Source of the DNA: Muricea muricata
Lineage: Eukaryota > Cnidaria > Anthozoa > Malacalcyonacea > Plexauridae
Assembly: GCA_963855995.1 (NCBI GenBank)
Contig: OY979722.1
Location: forward strand, 2,976,001 to 3,040,000
Length of the DNA: 64,000 bases
Direction of reading: 5' to 3'
Shown here one piece after another: positions 54,188 to 64,000 of this stretch (within the stretch, counting starts at the first letter, position 1; the number at the start of each line of letters is the position of its first letter). A program made the position numbers and the translations under genes. The notes under the pieces were generated by a model. The model made no database searches, had not been told where the DNA came from, and saw only the letters and a program-made list of their open reading frames with translations.

Positions 54188-57100
54188 CTACAGCGACCCG
54201 ACTGGCAGGGATTTGAAAAAGTCTTCTAAAAGTTTCGGATATTTTTGTTCTTTGTACTCAGGCAGTTTGTTTCGTAGGGGTAAAACTCTCTTATATGTTC
54301 GCTTCGCCTGGGTCGTTCGAAATTCCAACTTGAGTCTGTCCTCTTTGGCTGTAACCAACAGAAACCCAGGATAATCACCCATGAAGTATCTGAAAACGAC
54401 AGCAGGAAATAACTCCAAATTAAGTTCATTTTTGAGTCGGTTTTCTTTGATGAAACGTGGTCACTATGTATAACTACGACAATGACCTTGGACAGATAAT
54501 TAGGTGGAACTTGTGAAGAAACGTCGAAAAGTCTTAACTACATTTTTAAAGTCGATAGATTCTTGTTGAAAAACCTCCTCAAAAATGCTTCAAGTGAGAT
54601 AAATAACTCGAAAGTCGGGATTAAATTTTGTCTACAAAGCCTATTGTGCACTTTCTTTCCAACAGTGTAGGTCACATTTTCGAATCAAGCTGTTATTGGA
54701 AGCGGACACTATGTACTCACTTCAAACTGTTTGGTTCTAGTTTTTCACGATTCGGCATCCAGTTGTGAAAAAAATTCGACGACCCACACACGAAGTGTTC
54801 CAAAGACGAGTTTGCGGGAACGATGTGCTGTGAAAATAAAAAAAACAAACATGTACACATATAAAAATCACGCAACTTGCAGCATGTCTGTCAACAGGAC
54901 GCCAACAAGACGTGCTCGGACTGCTTGTCCCAGATGTGAACAAGATAGTGGACAACTAGTTACAAGCCTAACTGGGATATCAGACTTGCTACACGGCTGT
55001 CCTAACAACTCTGGCACAGACCTGCTGCAACAAGATTGTCACAAAGTTGACAACACAAGGCCGTAACAATATTGTTATATCATGAATGTACCAGTCTTGT
55101 TACAGTCCTATTAAACTCGTTAAAAGTTATTAACAGCTTGTTCCAAACTTGTTCTAACAATTCGGAACAAGCAGTGCGAACACAATTAGTTGTCAACAGA
55201 CTCGTTTTCCGGTTTGACAACATGCGCATTCTTACTGAGCTTTAAGCCTTTACGCGTGCAGTTTCTGATAAGAGTTTTGTCGTGGCATTCCATAAATTCA
55301 CAAAAATGGAATACAAATTTTTCCATATCAACAAACCTGCTGGTTGTGATCGTGTCCACTGATGTAGGCGTTAACTTTGTGCTTTTTAAACAAATTTTGC
55401 AGCTTATCTTGAAGGCATTCGTTACTGCCATGTCTTCCTGCAGAGAACATCGGATGGTGACCAACCACGATCAGGTAATTTGCGCTAGATGGTTAAGTAT
55501 AAAAGGATTTCTCAACAATAGAGCCATGTTAGGTAAAAAATCTAACAATAAATGAATATTTTTGCTGACATTTTAACTTAAGGCTAAGACCATGTTGTGC
55601 AAATAATATAAGGCCATTAGTAAAACCAGCCACCTGTACTAAAGTTGCCAAAGATTAGCCCCCCTGCTTTCTGACACAATTGCTACAAAGTTGAGAAATC
55701 TTGCAAGGTTACCAGAACTTCAGCTAAAAGTCGATGCTCAAATTTCAAGAAATCGTATTTCGGTCCGAGGCTCTAGTTTGTAAATTTCATAGGACAGCAT
55801 GCACCCGGACCTCCAAGCTAGATGGGTCACACCCTCGCCTCAATTTTAAATCACGCTGCTTACCTAGACCCACTTAATGTATCTTTGATCCACTGCATCT
55901 GCGTTTTCACAGGAGGCGCGTTTTTTTTCTTCGGCAACCTATGAGAAATTCATCTGTCAGACAAAATTACATCCGGCATATTTAACCAATGATGTTGAAG
56001 GTGTAGTCGAGATGAGAGAGTGAAAACATACCTTCCAAAGCAAAGACTCATAGTATCAATCAGGATCAACTGCAAGGTTTTGTTAGACCTGGGCAGAGGA
56101 AATACTGAAAGAGAAATTGCGTCTTTAACTTTTCAGCTTTACTTATATTTACCACAGATACTGTCATTTGTGCTCCGCCTTCGCCTCAGGCTAAGCAAAG
56201 GTAATCGAAGGAATGGTGAGCTAAAGTGCTAATCACACCGTGATACGGCCTGATACGCTTTAAGCCTGTTTTCCACTTTAACCGTACCGTAACAAAACGT
56301 AGCCTACTCTATTGTGCCCATATCATTAGCTCTACCTGAGTGTTCACGAAACAATGAAAATACGCTATGTTTCGCTACGACTGAAATTGAAAACGGCCTT
56401 TACTTAGGAACCCTGTAACTTCACTTTAAAATATTCTGGGACTTTGTATACATATTTCAAACAAGAACAGCAACGTTTACGGAACTATCGATTTTTAAAA
56501 CTTCTTTTTGGTGTAGAACAACTAAAAACCAACGTTGAATGTTCGCCTTCTTTTTGCGTGCCAGAAATCTGGCCACTGATATTATTGACTGAGAATGTTT
56601 CACGAAAACATTCAATTGTAATTTTAAGCCTGTTTACCCCTAAAAACGCCTAAAAGTCGATAGTTTTGAAGACATTGCTGTTCTTGTTTAAAATTTGCAG
56701 ATACAAAATCCTGGAATCAGATTTGAAGTGAAGCTACAGGGTTCTAAAGTGAAAGTTAGCAGGCCGTATTACGGATGTCTTTAGCGCTATAACTGGCGTT
56801 TCCAGTATATTTCTTTAACTGTCTCTGACTCTGCTAATATGGACTGGCAGTAGTCACACAAGCGAAAAACACATTTGAAGCGTCATTTACGCGCTCCTCG
56901 AGCGTCATTTACGCGTTCCACTTTGGGGCTAACCTTTAGTGTGATAAAAGTCCGGGAACGTCCAGCGATTCGACTTTTTCGTGTAGAGTATTTGCGCCGA
57001 AACGTTGCCGAAGTAATCATGATTGCCAGCAATCACGTACCATTTCTTCTGCAACGATGGATAATTGTAAACTCTCTCGAACGTCGCAAAAAATCTGAAA

Positions 57101-58215
57101 TCCTCAACGCTCCGAACACCTCGGTAATAGAAATTGTCGCCGTTGGCCACGAAGAAATCTACATTTGGAATCTAAAGGGAAGATAATGCGACACAACTGA
57201 GACTTAAGTGGAAAACCGTGGGGCATTGAAATCATAGACAGCGAACATTATGGTTAAAAATCTTTCATTTCAATTAACAAAGAATATTTATACACTGTGG
57301 TGTTTTTCCACTACATTTAAAACAAATACAGCCCAGCCAGGGACCGCGGAGCGGTTTTTTGTTGGTGGGGCTAATCGAGCACCGAAGGTGCGAGATATCT
57401 AGAGGGGAAACTTTTGAAATCAAGAGCCCTGAGATGCCTTGAAACACTTCTAATTTCAACAATCATCATATAGTTTTTGCATCGATTCTTATATTTTTAC
57501 TGCTAACATATGTATTGAACAAAAATTATTGGTGGGGCTTTAGCCCAGCCAGCCACCCCGCTCCGCGGTCCCGGCAGCGAGAATAACCAAAGGAAGGTAT
57601 CTAATGAGAACACAATGTTTGGTCGCAATCAGCTTCTTCACATAACCAAGTGCAACAACCACGACGTATTCTCGTTTTCCAGACACATTCTCCTGCTTGT
57701 GGAGTCATTCTTCTCCGGGATATACTATTATAATTAACGTATTCTTGTAAACATAAAATTTTCCACTTCAATCCATGCACAATCGCTTCAGCTCGATAGC
57801 TTTAGAACTAACTTTCTCCCCGCAGACACGATGCTCTTTCTATGTGTGCTGTAAAGTATTGTATTTCATTCTGTTTGAAGATGACTTTAAAATAAAGTCG
57901 AAAATTTTCAATTTTCAAGTTTCATTTGCCTATCTTCTTTCAATGATATATATTTATTCTCAAGATGCCCTTTAGATTCACAATTTGTGTTTTGGTCATG
58001 GTTTACAGCACACGTTATCTGCCGTCCGTAAATCCATACATACCCACCCTGGCTATCTGTTCGCTGACAAGTCTCTGACTCCACAACGAATACGGACGAA
58101 CCGGCAGACCGCCGAAGTCACCAAGAACCACAAATCTCAGTCGACTTTTGACTGTGTGTTCATTTGTCTCAATGAACAGCCGTAGCACCAATATAAAGAT
58201 AAAATAATATTTCAT
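54188..58215 (-). CDS. ACP5: Purple (tartrate-resistant) acid phosphatase, ACP5-type
   Basis: Binuclear-metal phosphomonoesterase of the metallophosphoesterase fold, expected to be secreted or lysosomal. Seven exons join in frame to 336 aa (mammalian ACP5 about 325-338): 58215-58048, 57171-56934, 56104-56032, 55938-55864, 55484-55337, 54827-54721, 54389-54188. Residues 1-16 form a hydrophobic signal peptide. All metal ligands are visible: D33 (LGDFGG), D68 and Y71 (GDNFYY), N106 (AGNHD), H194 (VGHHP), H229 and H231 (SGHDH). NVSAQI and RWTFP are diagnostic of the animal family. At the exon 1-2 junction the protein is about three residues shorter than relatives, so a micro-exon in the roughly 880-bp intron cannot be excluded. 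The C-terminus is unusually Lys-rich. Introns hold a MITE at 57,331-57,575 and dispersed ttgttg repeats. Confidence 0.93.
56263..56398. mobile_element. MITE, family 2, in acid phosphatase intron 2
   Basis: Ends gcctgttttccactttaacc and the complement of gaaattgaaaacggcc, with TAA at the left flank. It is slightly more worn than the copy at 53,752. Confidence 0.8.
57331..57575. mobile_element. MITE in acid phosphatase intron 1
   Basis: The ends gccagggaccgcggagcggt and accccgctccgcggtcccgg are inverted and strikingly GC-rich against an AT-rich interior. There is no ORF. Confidence 0.8.
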
Positions 58216-59232
58216 CGTTCATATCAAGATCCGTTAACATTAGAACCGTAGGCGGCGTAGACATAGCTTACATTTTGCTTGCAAAATTGATTTATATTGC
58301 CTTATAATTGATTTATATTGCCTTAGTTGATGGTGGATAGTCTTATAGTCAACCGCTATGTTTATATAATGAATATATATATGAAACCTGCCCTGCCTTG
58401 GTAAAAAACAATTGTCCACCAGCCGATCAGCGTGTGTAAACTGATCCAACGCCGAGGGAAAATTGCACGAAAAATAGGAAAATTGCAGGTGGCCTATTGG
58501 AAATCTGATAGTCAAATCTGACGACGGATGTGCTTTTTATGTACTTTGCCGCGTTCGGAACGCGGTGAATGGCAAAGTACATAAAAAACCTAATTGGCGT
58601 TCGTATGCTATCCCGTTGAGCACAATCAAAATTTGCCGTGCTCAAAAGACGACAACATGGTTCCGATTTTGACAGGAAATCTCCTTTAGCAAAGACAACA
58701 TTTCCTCAAAGTTTTAATTGGATACTGCCTCAAAACTCGTTTAAATAAACTCAACCTTGCAGCTACTTTCGTTGAAGTCAAGGTCATCGATGTCAAAATA
58801 GATGGTCTGTACATAGAGGTTACCAAAAACAGTAAGAATTATCTCTTTACTCTGCGCAGAGATTGTAAATTGCAATTTTCGACATGATGAAAAACTGCCT
58901 CAAAGTTTTGCCTTGAAGCTTTTTTAGTCCACATATTTTTTGGAATTTCTGAATTGTTAGATCTTTCTCAACATTCACCTGCTAAGACTTTCACGCTAGT
59001 GAAAAGCGAAATCTTAACTTTTCAACACTAGAAACCATAGACTAATGCGCTGCTGACATTTAACATTAAACCCCATCTAGACCTTCTACATAACATCGGT
59101 GCCCTATATCGAAATTGTATTGCAAATTGCAAAATCCAACGTGTAAACTCGTCTCTAATGGTGGACGATCGGTGAAATTTACAGTGGAAAATCAAATGTC
59201 CCTCATTCAGGTAGTACAGCTAATAGTTCGTG
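58216..59232. other. Region between acid phosphatase start and the upstream gene's last exon
   Basis: It contains the presumed acid phosphatase promoter and the 3' UTR of the gene upstream. A perfect-stem hairpin (ttttttatgtactttgccgc and complement) lies at 58,533-58,588. A short direct repeat ttgatttatattgcctta lies at about 58,287-58,325. No other gene is recognised. Confidence 0.5.
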
Positions 59233-62200
59233 TCAGTATTCGAATCTGCTGCCGGCGGTGTTTCTCTTTCTTAGTCCTGTCAGCTCAATGGACGTTCTTC
59301 TTTCATTGTTGCTAGCTTCTCTGCATTCAGCTTCATCTCCACTGAAACACATCAATTGATATAATTATGGCTACGATTAGGGACATAACAGCAGTTGCAT
59401 GAGTAAGCGAGAGGGGAAAAACTGATATTTACAAACCTGGATTGACAAACCTAGTAAAGGGGGCCTTTTGTACTTTGAAATTTCTGCTTTATTTTCTTTT
59501 GAAATTTTCCCCTTTTGACTGATGTGAAAGAGTGGATTACTAACGAACGTTCTGAGTGTATGATTTTGCATCTGAACATTTCTAACTGATTCGCTCGTTC
59601 ACATCAACCACAAGAAGAAAATCGCAATTGAAGTAAACTGCGGTAAAAAGTGTGAACAAGACTTAAACTGGCCTTTAGAGTTCATACAAAATGATAAAGA
59701 GGCCTTTCACTTACTAGTAATATTCCCAGACGTTGTGGTAGTAGATTCCCAGAGCAAAGATGAAGATAGGAGTGAATGTGAGATAATAGAGCACTTCGTA
59801 AGGTGACAGCTGAAAGAATAAAGAAAACTTCGATTACAAGTACAGTACCAAATTGATCTCGGCATAATTTCGGCCTTTAAAGTTACTGGTACAATGATAT
59901 ATAGTGGTAATATACATTATGATTGATAATAAAAGTCTGATGCTGCTGCGCATCTCTCATACTGTACTAGGCACGATGTCACTTGCAAGCAAGGTGGACT
60001 GTATTCTTGCTCCTGACTGATTGCTACCGTCACCTTACGTAATTATGTTGGAGGCCTTAGATACGACAAAATACTTCCACCTTATTGCCAAATGATATCA
60101 TCATTCGAGCATTGCAGTGTTGCAACACCAGATCACTCCAGATGAAGATACTAGATCGGAGTGGCGAAGCGTTGAGTCGTGATTGCAAATTTGCAATTCG
60201 ATCGGGTGGCTTTGTATTCATTTAAACATATATAACTAAGTAGCGAGCGAGATATGGTTATTTCATCCACACACTTCACACGAAGTACCTCGTATTCAAG
60301 TGGTTTCCAGTAATCTTCGCAATTGATCAGCTCGCACGTTCCTTCTACAATCTCATCTGGTAACAAAAAACACTTTTCTAACGCAATGTGGACTAAACGC
60401 GTATTCTCCTACAATAATAACTGACGACGCTGGACTCAATTACAGCGAAACATGTCTTAGGGAACATTTGTTTCCTAGCTGTGTTTCCTGGAGGTGGCCA
60501 AACTTGGAAACATTGTTTCTTATAGGAGGACATTCTAAGATTGTCTCAAAGCCATCGGTGACGTCTTCTTTAGAAAATATTCCTTCCTAAGCCATGAACT
60601 CGTACAAGCTAGCAAACATTGTACCAATGTTTTCGTAAGAGACAAAACGTGAAAATTGTTCTTTCAATGAAAATGATATGTACAAGCAACGAAAATATAT
60701 AGACTTCCAAACTGTTTTGCACCGTCCTTGATTTGCCAAAGTTTTATTAAGTTTTCATGAAACAGATTAAAAGATACCAACTGACCATAAATTTCTTTGA
60801 AAAACTCAGATGTTCTGTGATCTGGAATACATGATTTCACTAGACTCTAAATGATTACAAGAAGTTGATTTAAGTATGAGGGCAGTCACTATCAATAGTG
60901 TTGCGCGAAGTGCTTAATCTATCAACTTTGGAAAAGCAAATTAAACATTTTAATGTTTCAAGTTGTTAAATCAAATCTCACCAAACATTTCTTTTTTATT
61001 TTAGCCATGTTTTGAGCATTACACAATGCTTTGCTCCAGAAATGTTTATTTCTCTTCTCTCTGTTCAACGCATCACAACGAAACAACTTACAATAATCAG
61101 CAAGGCACACAGGGAAAAACTAGAAAAAGGTAGGGATGTTGCTTTATTATATCTTTAGAAATGCATAGTCTGTATTTAGGGAGGGTGTTGAGGGGAGGGA
61201 TAGGACTGAAGTTAAGGTAGAGATAAGTAAATGGGATAGGACTGAAGTTAAGAGGAGAAGGTAGAGGGTGAGAGGGTGAAGAAATGTACTATGTACAGTA
61301 GGTGAGAGGTGGAGAAATGTACATGTGAGGGGAGGTGTGCAGAGGTATATAACAAGTGTTTCTCCATATCCTTAGGCAAGTGGGTGCAGAAATAATGCCT
61401 GTCTAGGGGGTCAGAGTAGGAGTGCAGGTTCAGGAGTAAGGTAGTTTTTTACATATTCTTAATGTATATTATGCCTGTATATGGAATGGGGGTAGCAGGG
61501 AGGGGTGGGGTTGGGAACGGGAGATAGAGATAGTTGTTTCTTGCACATATCCTTTTATAATAGGTGAAGAAATGTGGAAGGTGTAATTTTGGGTGGGGTA
61601 AGGGTGGAGCGGGCATAGGTAGTCAGGGAAGTTGACTCTACATTACTACATATATCTTTATGTAGGTGGGTCAGAGAATGTTTTAAAGCTTGTATATGGG
61701 GTTTGCATGTGCAGGTGATGCTTAACCCTATATATAGTAGCTTTTAACATGTTACCTCTTCCTTGACTAAGAGGTCCTGATGTTTATTGTCCATATGAAG
61801 GTCCAAAAATTCTTGTTTATAAAAAGCTTTTCCACACTTTACACAGCTCCATCTTGCACTGTGCTCAAACAATTTGTGCTGTTCTTCAACATGATATACA
61901 TCTCTTGACCGTCTTAATGGGCATTCCTCGGTTGTGTTTACTCCATAATGCTCAAATATTGGATAAAAATTCTAGAATACCAATACCAATAGAGTATATT
62001 TTAATAACGAATGCATTCCTTCCTAGCTGGCTCTGAAAAGCTTAAGTTAAATTTTATCAGTTTCACCTTTTCAAGAGCTCGTCTAACCAATCTTGATCCT
62101 TCTCGAGAACAGTGTGGAGAAGAACAGGACTATAAAGGGTGTCACAATTATATTTAATTTAGCTTCCCAACTCTTCGTCAGGCTATTAAAAAGTTTAAAG

Positions 62201-62622
62201 AATCTTAGAAACCATCAATACAGTCGGCTTGCTGTAGTTGTTTGACAAGAAGGGCTAACAGACTTAGTTCAACATCAATTGATGTGAAAATGTTGGAATG
62301 TCTATTAGGGGTGAGAAGGATGGGGGGGGGGGGGGAGGGGGATTACAGACAAAGTGGCTCAATTACCAGGTAATTTGCATAATTAAATAATTCAAACATC
62401 CTATCACAGCTAGACACACTCACATAAACATGCCACAAACATTTGCACGTGACAACTGCAAGTGTTAATATTTGTACATGTTTATAATTAGACGCAACCG
62501 ACGGTAGTTAAAAATTCCGAATACACACTTCACACTTTATCGCACCATACCTCCGGAATAAGCAAAAAAGAGATGCAAAATACTTGCAAAAAAAGTTCAG
62601 ACAAACTGCTCGGGGATTTCAT
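59233..62622 (-). CDS. Signal-peptide, C2H2 zinc-finger, single-pass membrane protein
   Basis: The function is unknown. Seven exons join in frame to 252 aa: 62622-62551, 61971-61756, 61119-60982, 60846-60786, 60356-60289, 59809-59715, 59341-59233. Residues 1-24 are a likely signal peptide. A classical finger C67-x2-C70-x12-H83-x4-H88 follows, then a Cys-rich part (VCLADYC at 100-106, KSC and CELINC). One transmembrane segment at about 191-209 (VLYYLTFTPIFIFALGIYY) precedes a charged tail. Known in general: small animal and plant proteins combining this finger with Cys-rich motifs and a C-terminal helix exist, but I cannot name the family securely. A finger between a signal peptide and a membrane helix would lie in the lumen or outside, so it may not bind DNA. 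If the last intron is retained, TAG ends the protein at residue 216. Divergent start with the + gene at 62,817. Confidence 0.75.
61130..61620 (+). repeat. G-rich low-complexity tract in intron 2 of the zinc-finger membrane protein gene
   Basis: Purine-rich, degenerate repeats of gggatagga, ggtagaggg and gtgagagg types. It lies in the intron between exons 2 and 3 (- strand). It has no coding signal. It ends just before exon 3's branch region. Confidence 0.6.
62318..62342 (+). repeat. Poly-G run
   Basis: A run of about 14 G followed by a and more G, in intron 1 of the zinc-finger membrane protein gene. Similar but shorter G/C runs occur at 29,087, 31,041, 33,072 and 36,329 (the last as C). Confidence 0.8.
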
Positions 62623-62816
62623 TATGAATACAGCGACATTTCACGATATTTGAGAAATATTTCAATAATTAACCAAAATTCCAACGCCATATTGGAAAAC
62701 TTGCTTCATCTTCCCCAGCCCTCACGCGGCAATTTCTTCAGACACACGTGTTGTTGTTTATATTCTGAAATCTGAAGTATTTTGTAAAGTAGGCTTTGGG
62801 TTTAATTTACTCAAAA
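62623..62816. promoter_or_regulatory. Short divergent (bidirectional) promoter region
   Basis: Only 194 bp separates the ATG of the - strand zinc-finger membrane protein gene from the ATG of the + strand gene. The 5' UTRs must lie here, so the core promoters must be shared or overlap. No TATA box stands out. Confidence 0.6.
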
Positions 62817-63756
62817 ATGCCTCGTGCTAAAAGGTAAGACATTATGTGGAAATCAAATTTAATATTATACAGATGATCACTCAGGATCAGTGTTAATAGA
62901 ATGATAAAATGTTAGAGTCAGAGATAAAGTCATAAAGGATCACAAAGAACTATAATTAAGTAGTAAGCCCCCCCCCGGCTTTTTTTTATTTTGTGAAAGA
63001 TAATAGTTTCGTATGGCTCAGAGTGGGCTTGGTTCCAACCATTCCTTCCCCCCTGCCTCTCCCTCCCAAGAAACTGCTAAAGACAACAGAAACATATTTT
63101 AAAGGATTTTTAATGTGCCCAGGTTTTTAATGAGGGAGGGTGGAAGATCTGGAACCAAGCTTAGCCTAGCTGAGGTCATAAGACTTTCGAAGGCCAATGT
63201 ACATTGATAATAGTCATGACATATACAGTTGTCATACTGGTATATTGAAATGAGTGATTGAGCTTGTCATCGTAATTACTCATTCACTCCATCGCATGTG
63301 TCAGGGTAACAATGCATGCAACCTATTGTGTTGTGTGGATAGGCCTTAATCCTTAATACATGTGCAAGCTTGATAACCAAATATCAGGAAAGGATTTAAA
63401 TCAAAATATGTTGGATTGATTGCCATGAATATAATTTACCTTAGGATCTATTGCATACATAATACATTCAAATATCATGTATACAGCCTAGTAAGGGGTT
63501 CTGAATGCTTGGTAACAGGTTCATGCATGGTTTTAACATAACCAATTGGAAAAATACCTAGCTGTTCTAAGATCAGTTCAGAAATGATAGAGATAAACAA
63601 ACTTGGCACAATTAAGCAACTTAGATGTGCCAATCTCACATTCCTGATTTAGAAAACCTAAAAAGAAAACCGTTGTTCAAAAAGAAGACATTGATATTGA
63701 TGCAGGACATGACAGTCCTGATCCGGTTTGTGACAACTTCATAAAAAGAGTCGACA
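62817..63756 (+). CDS. 5' part of an unidentified gene, running out of the window
   Basis: Exon 1 is 62817-62833 (ATG CCT CGT GCT AAA AG, then a consensus GTAAGA donor). Exon 2 starts at 63653 after tgatttag and continues the frame: a Lys/Arg-rich start (MPRAKRKPKKK) followed by an Asp/Glu-rich stretch with DIDIDAGHDSPDP. The basic N-terminus would fit a nuclear protein. I cannot recognise the family. The exon 2 end is not clear, because the frame runs into a MITE that starts about 63,757. The true donor may lie just before it. Confidence 0.5.
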
Positions 63757-64000
63757 ATTCCCCTATTAGACAAACATTTGAATTGGGAAATTTATTAGTG
63801 CAGCTGGAGTGAACATCCTAAATTTGAGGTGAAGTTTGATTGCAAAGTATAGTAAAATGTGCAAAATATAGTCCAGTGAAATTTGCAAATTTTGTATACT
63901 TTAATAGTACATATTGCACATGGAAAAGGCTTACCACTTTGTTGCAACATGGTAAGCCTTCTTCTCACGTTACCAATTTCAAAAGTTTCTCTAATAGGAG
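63757..64000. mobile_element. MITE, family 3, at the window end
   Basis: Ends cccctattagacaaacattt and the complement of aaagtttctctaataggag. The left arm is the same as at 38,501 and 44,943. The element is essentially complete but its right border coincides with the window edge. Confidence 0.75.

Noticed and set aside
54731-55066. 111-codon + strand ORF
   Set aside because: It is antisense to acid phosphatase exon 6 and continues into a dispersed ttgttg repeat.
55190-55555. 121-codon + strand ORF
   Set aside because: It is the antisense shadow of acid phosphatase exon 5.
56875-57186. 103-codon + strand ORF
   Set aside because: It is the antisense shadow of acid phosphatase exon 2, whose frame carries the GDNFY and GNHD motifs.
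59714-59809. Reading TAG at 59,716-59,714 as the only stop of the zinc-finger membrane protein
   Set aside because: The stop is part of a strong donor and a phase-matched acceptor at 59,342 leads to a further 36-codon exon. I kept termination here only as an intron-retention isoform.

Overview
The window is from the nuclear genome of an early-branching metazoan, most likely a cnidarian. The protein genes are intron-dense with GT-AG introns, the DNA is AT-rich, and much of the sequence is foldback MITEs and tRNA-derived repeats. This taxonomic call is an inference: no rRNA or mitochondrial marker is present. There are no bacterial features.

Layout. (1) 1-5.8 kb: AT-rich repeats, including a diverged tandem duplication with a period of about 2.0-2.1 kb. 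(2) 5.8-9.2 kb: nested mobile DNA. A TAA-flanked MITE stands at 5834-6148. A second MITE is split by a 2.6-kb element with roughly 400-bp terminal inverted repeats. That element carries decayed genes for an acidic protein (- strand), a short CPxC zinc-finger protein and a P-loop ATPase (+ strand). (3) 9.35-23.5 kb: a giant array of about 85 tRNA-like monomers of 140-165 bp, each with an A-box and a B-box and usually a T-run. Its two flanks are on the + strand and its core is on the - strand. (4) 24,596-43,676 (+): CPSF1, the largest subunit of the mRNA cleavage and polyadenylation specificity factor. I read 42 exons that join without a frame break into 1,418 aa. (5) 52,257-44,230 (-): a 10-exon, 594-aa FAD-dependent aromatic-ring-type monooxygenase with a C-terminal membrane anchor, convergent with CPSF1. 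(6) 58,215-54,188 (-): a 7-exon, 336-aa purple (tartrate-resistant) acid phosphatase of the ACP5 type. (7) 62,622-59,233 (-): a 7-exon, 252-aa protein with a signal peptide, a C2H2 finger and one transmembrane segment; its function is unknown. (8) 62,817 onward (+): the first exons of an unidentified gene that shares a short divergent promoter with (7).

The genes do not form a pathway. They are an ordinary animal gene cluster (mRNA 3'-end processing, a redox enzyme, a secreted phosphatase, a membrane protein) next to a repeat-rich block. The most unusual content is the inverted array of Pol III-promoter-like monomers and the small ATPase-bearing TIR element. Exon borders were deduced by eye from reading frame, splice consensus and family similarity. 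All four complete gene models close in frame, which is strong internal support.
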